A stretch of 64,000 nt of DNA, taken from contig NC_088324.1 in the NCBI RefSeq assembly GCF_910592395.1, forward strand, positions 7,902,953 through 7,966,952, in the 5' to 3' direction. This document shows positions 1 through 46,331 of the stretch, piece after piece. Numbering within the stretch: the first letter of the stretch is position 1; each line of letters begins with the position of its first letter. The position numbers and the translations under genes are program-made. The notes below the pieces were generated by a model that saw only the letters and a list, made by a program, of their open reading frames with translations, ran no database searches and was not told the DNA's origin. This stretch comes from Lineus longissimus (Eukaryota > Nemertea > Pilidiophora > Heteronemertea > Lineidae).

Positions 1-278
1 TTGTGAAACATGAAGCAATAAGGGCAATATTGTCAAGTAACTTTCCTCGTCGTTGGAAAACAAATTTGACAGTACTTTTTCGGATTCAATGATGCGATGA
101 ACCCCTTGTACATACACTCCAGACGCAGTGGACGGCCTCATCCCTCACCCTTAGGATATCCAATTAGGATGACGCAATGCACTGCCCCGATAGTCTACTT
201 GTTCAAGTAGGAGCGGCACAAATTTCCTGAAAAGGTGCCCGTTTCATTTTGTTATTCACATGAAAACTTTTTTTCCAG

Positions 279-36156
<35,878 letters not shown>

Positions 36157-38477
36157 TTATGAATTTTTCACCGAAACGTTGTAACTAGGATATAAATAGT
36201 TCAAGATGGTGTGATGTCATCATCACGACGTCATCAACGGGAAGAAGTTGTGTGAAATTGAGTTGTGTCGAGACTGAGTAAAGACTAGTCTTTATTGTTA
36301 CTTGGTCGTATGGAGTGCTTGTATCTAAAATGGATGTTGGCCTGTCGATGTAGTTTATGGAGTGGATAATGCTACCTGTAAGTACATTTTGATAAAGATA
36401 TTTAATGGCAAACGATTTGTGAGGAGCGCTGTTGATAGGCTAGGAGACCAAAAAAAGTATAATTAAATTTGCAAAGCCACCAAAACTTTTCTCCGCAATA
36501 ACAATAGTTGGTCTCAAAAGGGATGAATTATGCATCCATTTTGAAGGATTTCTTAATCTACTAACTCTTTCGCAACCGCACCCGGTATAAACCGTGTCCG
36601 GTCGCATGATCGTATGTCGCGGCAACAAACATTTCTAGTTTGCGGGATGCATACGATGGCTATAGGACCTGAAACATAGATTATGTTGAACGCGGTCAAA
36701 AGGTCATCCTCCACATAAGCACTTTACGTCGTGTAGCACTCGCAGAACCATCATTCTAGGACAGTGTTGTGTGACATGCGAGGGGAACACCTTAAAGGGG
36801 TACACTGCTCCTTAAAAATCTCAAATTTGAAATTGGATTTGAAAATTTTAAAGTGGGTAAATACATACTAAATGTCGGTCTTAACAAGGCCAAAGTGTCG
36901 ACAGATATACAAATATTATATATACCAAGTTTCAGCCAAATCGTACACATAATAACTGCACTGTGGCATTGTGTATAACTGCATTTCTGTTTACCTGGAC
37001 CACCAGTAAGTACGGACGGACAGTGTACTCCTTTAATGAACAGACATGGGCATGATGTTGTTGTGTATATAAGCATGATAATACCCCATCTAAGATATAT
37101 CGCTCATCATGGCTGGATAACCATGATCAGACGTTTCTAGTCCGCTTATAAATCATGATGTATAAACGAAGAGGTTATAACACACAGGAAATAAGTGAAT
37201 TAGTTGACAAGTGTAAACAGACAGTTAAGAACTATGCATTAGATTAGATTAGTGTATTTCAAGGGCTTAGTGCACACTAGTAATACATGGTTCTTATAGT
37301 TTACAGCGACACTGTCAGCAACTCAAATTTTGCTCTTGTCAGCAACCCCATTTTGCTCTTGTCAGCAACCACATTTTTGGCTCTTGTCAGCAACTCAAGT
37401 TTGGCACTCGTCAGCAACTCAAGTTTGCTCTCCTCAGCAACTTAAGTTTGGCTCTTGTCAGCAACTCAAGGTTTGCTTTTGTCAGCAAATCAATTTGTGC
37501 TCTCGTCAGCAAATAAATTTTGTTAAAAGTGCACTTATGTCCTGTGTGCTTTCACCCCTTCAGTGGTTGCATAATATCTTTCTGTATTAGTAAACAGGCT
37601 TCTATCAACACTGAAATATGTAGTGTGGGATCGATAACCTTTTTTGCTGTTGTATTGTTGTACAGGGTGACTCAAAAGGAATGTTGAATTAAACTTTACT
37701 TCGCTACTCAGCATTTAAGTGACAATTTCTTTAATGCATTGATAGACAGTAGATGTGGTCCTGTGATGTCACAACTCAATAAATGCAATGTGGCATTGTG
37801 TCAATTCATAGTCAGAGCTCCTGTTGAGTGTTATTTTTGACAAAGAAATTACGCAAAGCAGTCCGTCATATCAAAGTCGGTTTAAGCTATCAGAATTTGC
37901 TCAGTGAAGGGTTAATACCAACAGTACTGATACTAAGCAAGAACCTAGAAATAAGATATATTTTAGGTTGTAGATGATCAAGGGATCCAATCAATGCCTA
38001 AAACTTCGCTTTCTTCAGATCTAGTTGAACATTCTTTTTGGAACACTCTTTATATGTGTTTGTATTTTTGATTTCATTGCAAGTTTGTTTTTGACAATTT
38101 CTTCGAACGAATGATGCACTTTAAATTTAGTTTGGCATGTTTGGTGTTGTATTATACCAGATGTATATTAATTGCTTTAATCATGAATAAACAATTTTAT
38201 ATATCAACTTTAATTAAGACACTTCAGTTAATTTGAAGATTTGAATGGTGCGAGTTAAAAATAGTTTGGTGCTATATAGTATACTAGGTGCAGATTAATT
38301 TTCTTAATCATGAATGATATTTGTTTTAGTCGTTTTATTGCACTGTCTCATCCGGATCTTTTCACTTTCAAACGGGTTAGCTGTTAGCAGCTAATTGTTT
38401 TCAATTATTTCACCCAGACATGTAGTAAGTTAGAATTAGAAAGAGCACCGGCCAAAAGGGTTGCCAAAGTTAACACA

Positions 38478-38511
<34 letters not shown>

Positions 38512-38560
38512 GGAGGAGGATGAATGGTTTGCAAGAGATAAGCTGTGTTGTATTTTATGA
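36157..38560. other. Intergenic sequence and probable hemicentin 3' UTR
   Basis: No coding exon is seen. Possible polyadenylation signals AATAAA on the plus strand lie at 37778-37783 and 38186-38191; neither is verified. A MITE with ends ttaaaggggtacactg and cagtgtactcctttaa occupies about 36792-37040. A minisatellite of about 24 bp (ctcttgtcagcaactcaagt) occupies 37312-37520. A (GAT)n tract is at 38479-38522. Confidence 0.6.
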
Positions 38561-39355
38561 ACTTAGAGCGGTTCCTAACTGTTGAAACAGTCAATAGATC
38601 GGTTCCCAACTTTAATTGATGTATCGCTGAAACAGTCAATAGATCGGTTCCAACTGTAATTGATGTATTGTTGAAACAGTCAGTAGATCGGTTCCAAACT
38701 GTAAATGATGTATCACTGAAACAGTCAATAGATCGGTTCCCAACTGTAATTGATGTATCACTGAAACAGTCAATAGATCGGTTCCCAACTGTTATTGATG
38801 TATCACTGAAACAGTCAATAGATCGGTTCCCAACTGTTATTGATGTATCGTTGAAACAGTCAATAGATCGGTTCCAAACTGTAAATGATGTATCATTGAA
38901 ACAGTCAATAGATCAGTTCCCAACTGTAATTGATGTATCGTTGAAACGGTCAGTAGATCGGTTCCAAACTGTAAATGATGTATTTTTGCAACAGTCAATA
39001 GATCGGTTCCCAACTGTTATTGATGTATCGTTGAAACAGTCAATAGATCGGTTCCCAACTGTAATCGATGTATCACTGAAACAGTCAATAGATCGGTTCC
39101 CAACTGTAATTGATGTATCGTTGAAACAGTCAGTAGATCGGTTCCAAACTGTAAATGATGTATTTTTGCAACAGTCAATAGATCGGTTCCCAACTGTTAT
39201 TGATGTATCGCTGAAACAGTCAATAGATCGGTTCCCAACTGTAATTGATGTATCGCTGAAACAGTCAATCGATCGGTTCCAAACTGTAAATGATGTATTT
39301 TTGCAACAGTCAATAGATCGGTTCCAAACTGTAAATGACTTCCTGGTTAAACAGT
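38560..39355. repeat. 45-bp minisatellite, about 17 copies
   Basis: The unit ctgaaacagtcaatagatcg plus gttcccaactgtaattgatgtat repeats with exact 45-bp spacing. Because 45 is a multiple of three it leaves a 229-codon open frame, but no splice context or known domain supports coding. Confidence 0.93.
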
Positions 39356-39367
39356 AGACCAGTTGCC

Positions 39368-40190
39368 TTCTTACTCGCCTCTGTAATCTGGACACCCCTT
39401 TGTTAATGACAGGTTTTGTCAGTGCAGGTATGTTCACTATAGAGGGGTTCGACTGATTTCACACTGCACATCTCAAACCCAGAATATGAAGTATCCGACT
39501 ACAGCAGCCAATCTTTGCCGATTATGATTAAAAAAGTAATATGGATTAAATATATATACGTGTTGTTCATTTCTTCGTCAGAGTTGTGATTTGGGGCCAC
39601 CTGTGGTTCCTGAGGATCTCTTGATTTAACTCAGATGATGATCATACTAAGTACTCTACTAATGTACCACTAGAGTACTGCACTAAAGTACTAATCGAGT
39701 ACTGTTCTTAAGTATGGTTCTAAAGTACCACGCTACTCAAGTACTGTATTCAAGTACAACTCGAGTGCCACTGGAGGATAGTACTCGAGCAGTACTGTGT
39801 CATACTCCATCTTTCAAGGACAAGTCTACAACTACAACTCTACATGCCTCCGCCGTATTTGAAGCTATCTCAAGACGGTTCTGGGACATGGTTCCAGCCA
39901 ACATAGGAGTCGGTCTTGTACAGCAAAATGCATTAAAATATCAAAAATCTTATTTAAAATACTGATATGTCATCAAAATTGGAAACTGACCGTATCAGAA
40001 TATTCTTTGGTACATTGGGTGATTATCCCACTGAACAATTTTTGATTATGCAATAATTCAGCTGAGATAAAGCTGCCAGAAAAAAATTGGTCGATTGGAA
40101 CACAAACCACAAAGGAGTTTCACATGACTTATAATAGAATGTAAGAAATTTTTTAAGTTAGGGTGGGTGTGCATTGACCGTCCCATCTCA
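39368..40190. other. Intergenic, nothing recognised beyond repeat scraps
   Basis: A fragment of the Tigger/pogo-like family lies at about 39370-39456 (ggacacccctttgttaatga, tatagaggggttcgactg). A run of short gtact-containing repeats lies at 39645-39800. No exon is seen. Confidence 0.5.
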
Positions 40191-40845
40191 GTGTCTCGGC
40201 CTATTGGCTAAGATTTGGTGTGGACATGGATTTGTCATCTCTGTTGCATTCTCGGCCTATTGGCTAAGAATCATGTCTGCTGCCTTCTCGGCCTATTGGC
40301 TAAGATTCAGTTGGACCATACATGGAGTAGACTGCTGCATTCTCGGCCTATTGGCTAAGATTCAGTAGGGTTTTCTTCTTTTGGCCCCAAGGTCAGTTGA
40401 AGGAGAGAACATTTTGATATCTGTTGCAATGAACAGTACAATTGAAAATGAAATCATTCAGAATACTACATTTGATGGAAAAGGAAATGTTTTATTTCAG
40501 AGCTGAACATACACACTAACAATATAAAGTATAGGGTTTGCCCCATACTGCAGAATTATTCAGTTTAACACCAATCTCACTTTATGACTTGATATCACCA
40601 AAATTGATATCTGACTACGAGAATCTGTAATGGTAACTAGCGCAGGGTCTCCATTATACGAATCATCTATATCTGATCTACTAAGGGAGATGAAGCTGCA
40701 AATAGATAATTGAAAATTGAGAATCAAACCCATGGGAGAGATTCACTTAAACTACAATACAAAGTAAGAAAGCTTGCAGAAAAATTTGGATGTTCAGTCC
40801 TTATCCATCTCAGCTTCTCGGCCTATTGGCTAAGATTCGGTTTGG
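40190..40845 (+). repeat. Five U2 snRNA 5'-end-like segments
   Basis: ttctcggcctattggctaag occurs at about 40193, 40249, 40285, 40340 and 40815. It matches the first stem-loop region of U2 snRNA (cttctcggccttttggctaag) except for one base in the loop. The match stops after aagat; the branch-point-pairing sequence that should follow is absent, so these are not functional U2 genes. The first four are spaced about 36-56 bp apart. Confidence 0.5.
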
Positions 40846-41249
40846 GATAGATTTACTTCTTGACCTGTTGAAGATGAAAATTTTTTTTTTTACTCAACTG
40901 TGCGTTTCCAGCACATAGAATCAAAACGATTCTTTGGAGGATACACGTTTTTTGTGGAAATGGCGATCTGCAGGATATTTTTATTTCAGAGTGGAATGGA
41001 TCTTTACAACTTAGTACTGAAGGGGCATACTGCTTATTGTGTGTATCACGAAAATCTCATTTACTAACTTGTTATGTAACCGATCGAGACCCCGACTGCA
41101 TGAGAATGTGTACCTTGATGTAGCGCAGCATCTGCACTAGACGGACCTCTGTATCTGATCTATTAAGGGAGATGAAGCTGCAAAAGGATTATTGAAAGTT
41201 GAAAAACCAAACCCAAGGGGATAATGATTGTCCGCGGTTACTTCGTAAA

Positions 41250-41927
41250 GTTCGTTCCGGTGGGTAAGGGTAAGGGTGGGGTGTCAGCTACTAACGTTCT
41301 AAAACGCCTCTGAAATGCTACCAAAAAGGATAATTTTTTGGGTTTTTTGATGATTTTTATAGAATGATACACTAAGTATAGTATAATTTTGTTAAAAAGG
41401 AGTCTTTTTTGTGGTTGTTAAAAAGAGTGTCGTGGATTCGCCTTGAAACTATGCCAAGATATCTTATCAGACCCCCAGGGGAAACACACCCACAAAAGAC
41501 AAAAAGCAAAAGCTCTAGTCTTCTGTACGGATCTGAAAAAGTATACCTCGGCCTTCTCGGCTGTCATAACCGATCAACCTAACACAAGGCACCACTCTAA
41601 CTTATTTATTTGGTCTTGTGTCATTCGCGTGGTGTAGCTTCTCATCAATTTGGTTTCTTTTTGCATCTTCATCTTCCTTAATACGTTACATAATAAAGTT
41701 TTATTCTATGAAAACATCTTCTATTACATCAAAAAAAATAGTAGTGCATTTATTTTAATAAAATTATTGATATCAATTTCTTTGTGAGATTTTAATTCAG
41801 TTGCTGATAAAGAGAAAATCATGACAGATCAAGGTTAACAAAGATAAGCTATTATAATATCTTTAATCTTTGATCTTTTTAGGACCTTTTATCAAACTAG
41901 TTTTTTATTAAAACCCTGTATATGCTA
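41250..41927. other. Intergenic, nothing recognised
   Basis: A 64-codon plus-strand frame at 41443-41637 lacks any recognised domain or splice context. The remainder is AT-rich. Confidence 0.4.
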
Positions 41928-42107
41928 GCAACAGAGGTAAGTCCATAAAGGGAATCTGGGCAGCTTCATCAAGAACAGGAGGGAAGAGCACATTGGCAGG
42001 CTGCTCATAATATTCTGCATGTTCTTGGTCTTTCCCTTGGTTTCCAAATCGGCCCCCTCGTAGTCTTTTCTGTATCTCCATCAACTCAAATACTTCCTAC
42101 TATCAAA
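41928..42107 (-). CDS. Possible terminal coding exon of an unidentified gene
   Basis: The minus strand reads gatagtag, then EVFELMEIQKRLRGGRFG, continues for about 62 codons without interruption and ends LLLAYTGF and TAA. That stop overlaps TTTTAATAAAAA, a polyadenylation signal. Even codon usage and a stop at the polyadenylation signal look gene-like. I do not recognise the protein. It may be the last exon of a small gene whose first exon is at 42721-42796, or a retroposed fragment. Confidence 0.3.
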
Positions 42108-42720
42108 AGTTGATTAGGGGAAATATCACAAACGACACTGAAGATAATTCTAATGTTCTTTAATTTATTTTCACAATCTCAATATCACAGCGTATACATG
42201 TATCATTATACAAATGAGAAAATACTGAAACTGTGGTGCAGGAAAAAAACCATTTTGATCAAACGTAATTTCACAATTGATACATGTGACAGGCAGCAAC
42301 CAGTATTAGAGTTTGATGACCCTTTTATATCTGGTATTAGAAGAGTTGACACTCAAACATAACTGGACAGAAAAACTTTCTTTATTTTAATTATTTGTGT
42401 TACCTGTTTCCCTTGGTTTAGTTTTCAATCAGTTAAACTTTCTTTCGGCATCTTTATTTCACCATATACAGTTTCTTTTTAATGATATGTATACTGGAAC
42501 CATTAGCGATGACATCAAAGACATTTCTTATGTAGCCCAATCAATTTTTCATGACATAGATATTTGAAGTCAATTTGTTGACAATGCAATGAAGGACTGG
42601 TCAAGTCAGTAGGCCTACTGCAGTACCTGAGTAAAAAGTACCCACAAACGACGCTAAGTCCATAGCAAAGTATTCACAAGATAGATGAAGCTTCTTGTTA
42701 AACCAGACGGAATATTCCCT

Positions 42721-42796
42721 TTCTGGCACAGCGCAATTTCATGGAGGAGAGAGGTCTTACTTGATGATGTACCCTCGTCCTCTGAACCATCCAGAA
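42721..42796 (-). CDS. Possible first coding exon (same unidentified gene)
   Basis: On the minus strand, ttccccATGGC opens MAALSSGSGWFRGRGYII, which runs into a good splice donor AA/gtaaga in phase 2. The start context is strong. Phase does not fit a direct join to 41928-42107 (phase 0 entry), so at least one more exon would be needed; none was found. The stretch 42108-42710 shows nothing coding. Confidence 0.22.
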
Positions 42797-43009
42797 CCAG
42801 AACTCAGTGCTGCCATGGGGAACACATGAAACAGTTAGGACACAGCTCCCGAGCTCCTTGAGAATTGGCTTTCTATTATAGTAAAATCAGCTAGCACTGG
42901 AGTCTTACCTCAAAATACTGTAAACTCGGTCAGGAACAGTCGGGACATTTTTCTGGATATCGCTTCAGTAATGAGATGTCCAACTAGAACAGTATTCCAC
43001 TGATTCCTT

Positions 43010-43507
43010 TTAATACTGTAAATCTGTCAGGAACTGTCGTGACTTCCAAGATGAGTGCCTCACTTGATATTTTTCCATCACAAGATAAGTGCTGACACAT
43101 CCGTCAATGGTGAACGTTAGATCAGCTCTGACCAACTTTTTAGTCGGGAGACGTTGTTGCAGTGATCTGTGACAATAATTCTTGCATGTCTGCAATCCTC
43201 GATTCTTGTCGCAGGTAACTGAGATGACCATTGCAGATGAGACTTTTGTTGCATGTTGCAGCAGCGATAATCGCTTGTGAGTAGAGCACTCAAGAGAGGT
43301 CTTGTAAAGATAAATGAAGGAAAATGTGCACAAACAGATTGTGAAATGTTTGTGTACATTTTCTGATTCATCCAAGAACAAAACATCCTCAACAGACACT
43401 GAATAACTTGTGAAATGTTTGTGTACATTTTCTGATTCATCCAAGAACAAAACATCCTCAACAGACACTGAATAACTTAGAGCTGTCCCAGCAATATATC
43501 GAAACAC
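43010..43507 (-). other. 165-codon open frame with a 69-bp tandem duplication, coding status unclear
   Basis: The frame contains two in-frame copies of SYSVSVEDVLFLDESENVHK (DNA 43329-43397 and 43398-43466, identical by eye) and continues to LTDLQY and a stop. No known domain or clear splice signals are seen. It may be chance openness over a duplication. Confidence 0.25.
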
Positions 43508-43865
43508 TCCTCCGTCAAATAATAGAGATAACTATCAATTTGATACTGATTATAAATTATTTATTGTATGTACATTATATATACGGTAACCATACACCCC
43601 TAGTGTACAACCATACACATCTAGTGTACACAATACAATGCCATTCACCTGGCACAAATTATCAAGGTGTATCATCATCGGGCCTGATGATTACTCACTG
43701 ATACAATGGAGACTCTTTCCAGACTCCAGTCAGCAGGACACCCTCTGTATGAAGATTTTCACCCTCTGTATTAAGGACAGTGATTTTGATCCACTAGGAG
43801 TCATTTCTGTACAATTTGACCTCTGTAATCAGGCCTCATTCCAAAACAACACCAAGTGACAATGT

Positions 43866-44036
43866 GCCGCACAAACGACCGATCTTAGTCACCGCGACCT
43901 GCAACAGAGCCATAACAACGTGACGCGTGATTCCAATTTAACCAATCAGCTGCTGCATTCCGACCACAAGTGCAGTCATGACTCTGATGCATGATCGCAG
44001 GTTGCCGCAATTTAAATCGGTCGTTTGCGGGCTCTT
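43866..44036. mobile_element. MITE with long inverted ends
   Basis: The left end gcacaaacgaccgatcttag plus cgcgacctgcaac, and the right end gcaggttgccgcaatttaaa plus tcggtcgtttgcggg, are inverted copies. No coding capacity. Confidence 0.72.
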
Positions 44037-44379
44037 TACTGCAAAGAATGGAAACCTCGCGACCACAATCAAATCCCTTGTCTAGATTAAGTTACGGCCC
44101 ATTTTAAAGGCATAGTCTGTCCATGAACATTGTTAACATGTATTCCACAAGTAATTATAAATAAACATAGCTGTAATTATTCATGCAAACATAACGAAAT
44201 TTGGCATGCCTAGTATTATTGAAGTAAGTCTTCAGCAAATCCCCTCTAAATTGGAAATTCTCACATTCAAGTTCGAAAGTCAAATTTTTAACAAGAGATT
44301 TAGAACTGATTGACTGGGAACATGATTTGAAGATACAATGGCGATGACATATCACAGAAATATGCAAGTGTTTACATCG

Positions 44380-44822
44380 TGTTTATCAAGTTGAATGGTT
44401 CACCAATATCAGTAAGGTTAGATGGTACACTTTTAGCCATGGTAATGTTTACATCTTTGTATACCAAGTTGAATGGTCCCGCCAATACCAGTAACGTAAG
44501 GTGGTACACTTATAGCCATGGTAATGTTTACATTTTTCTTTACCAAGTTGAATGGTCCCGCCAATACAAGTATAAAGTTAGGTGGTACAATTATACCCCA
44601 GTAATAACATTAACGTTAAATGGTTTCACCAATATCAGTAAGGTTAGGTGGTACACTTATAGCCATGGTAATGTTTACATCTTAATTACCAAGTTGAATG
44701 GTTCTGTGAATACTAGGTAAGGTGGTACAATTATAGCTTTAGTATCTGCGTGCATGAATGTAATATCACCAGCTGTTTTCGACACTGTAGCGTGATGAGT
44801 GCACCACTTTACCTTACCTTTT
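44380..44822. repeat. Tandem MITE-derived repeat, about 70-95-bp units
   Basis: ggtggtacacttatagccat, ggtaatgtttacat and accaagttgaatggtcccgc recur about five times. The region ends caccactttaccttaccttt, the inverted end of the MITE at 32829. From 44823 to 45895 nothing is recognised. Confidence 0.75.
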
Positions 44823-45899
44823 GTATTTACAACCCAAACCCCCCTATCACAGTTTCTACAAATGAAGACAAATCGATTTGCCCCCCTTTCCCCCTATTCA
44901 TCTTATGTTTTCATTAGTACAGCCTTCCAGAGGGTCAAGTAAAAGGTATGAAAGAGCAGCATTTTGCACCAACTCCCAAAATTCATGAACATGGTCATTT
45001 CAAAACAACTTCCTTCAAGAGGGAGCCCCTGTATCTTGCCTTTAGAAGGAGATTGGGTCTGAACTTGCCAGGAAATATATGTAAACACTTGCATGTACGA
45101 TTCAAAATAACAAAATAGACAAATAACAATTTATAGGCAACTTGCATTTCCAAAAACAAATAACCTGAATGAGTTACTTATTTAAAGATACACATCCCAG
45201 AGTCTAATAATTTATAATATTCATATGAACAAATTGTTTTTATATTCCAAAGTTTTATACAGTCTTGACAATTTGAAAATTTATCAAAAGGAGAGAAAAT
45301 GTATACAGACCAGAGCAATGGTATCACATTATGTTTTTAGAAAATGTATGAAAATCAGCTTCATATGACCGTATAGATAATTTTTGAAACACACCTATTG
45401 CTTCTCACAATAATGTCCGAGTAGGCCTATCATTTTGCAAGTTTCTGCTACGAAGCACAGTAATGGATCAAGAAATATTGTGCAACGCAAAATTTCGGCC
45501 CCAAACCCATGGCCATGCATACGGTTTTGGCCTACGTTTCAGCCCCTCACTCCCAGTTTAACGTCCAAGTACAGAGGCCTGCCAGTGGAGTGTTGAATAA
45601 TTCAATGGCCAACTGGAGGGTAGCATTTGGTGTATTCACTCGTGGGGCAATAAAATGGGCAAGTTATGGGGTCAGCCTTTGAAGTTTCCAACATCAAGTC
45701 AAAATCAACAGAGCCTGACCCTATAGCTTGGCGAAGTGCAACAAGCGACGCTCATTTGGAAAGAGGCGAATTCGCGCAAAAGCATTGCTATTTTTTTAAA
45801 AGATAGTAAACTCGGCTACATGTAGGTAGGGGATTCAATATATGACATCTGAACACGTTTTCAGCTCTGTACAGCTTTATCAAAGAATCTGTCAGACTA

Positions 45900-46132
45900 A
45901 GGGCTGGCTATAGGTACCAACATTTTGCCTAGAACCTGAAATCCCAAATCAGTTATAACTCCTTCAAAATGAAGTGAATGCCTGTTTAAAACCTGTGAGG
46001 CTTTTCTCTAGAAGACAAAGAACAGACTCCCGCCCTTGAAGTTGCCATTCACTTTGTTTTGAAAGAGATTTAATCGCTTTTAGATTTCAAGTTCTAGCCA
46101 AAATGGTGGTACGTATGGTCAACCCTTAAGAC
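45900..46132. mobile_element. Palindromic MITE, family A copy 3
   Basis: The left arm ggctggctataggtaccaac and the right arm aaatggtggtacgtatggtc pair as in the copies at 5625 and 8000. Its right end lies about 45 bp downstream (on the minus strand) of the terminal exon of golgin-97, so it may fall in that gene's 3' UTR. Confidence 0.75.
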
Positions 46133-46175
46133 TCATCCTGAAAACGCTGAACTAACACTGGTTGGTTCTAGCATA

Positions 46176-46331
46176 CTATGACGATGGAATGATTTTGGCA
46201 CTCTGTCCCTTCCCGAGTGCGGGTTTGCTTCCAAACCACGACATCTTCCACTCCAGCGTCTCCCTGATCAGCGCCTGCTCCTCGCGATTGAAGCGTAACA
46301 ACGTCGAGATGGCCTTCACGAGGTGGATGGC
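46176..46331 (-). CDS. GOLGA1: Golgin-97 alternative terminal exon B (GRIP second half)
   Basis: The exon follows a strong acceptor (ctccaccatttctcttgccag) in phase 0. It encodes [37 protein letters not shown] and [14 protein letters not shown], with TAG at 46178-46176. It is a complete second half of a GRIP domain. By hand count it shares 37 of 51 residues with exon A. Most differences in codons are synonymous, which suggests both are maintained by selection. Confidence 0.85.
   Translation of the reverse strand, partial: AIHLVKAISTLLRFNREEQALIRETLEWKMSWFGSKPALGKGQSAKIIPSS

Noticed and set aside
40190-40845. Functional U2 snRNA genes
   Set aside because: Only the first 20-25 bases match; the branch-site pairing region and Sm site do not follow.
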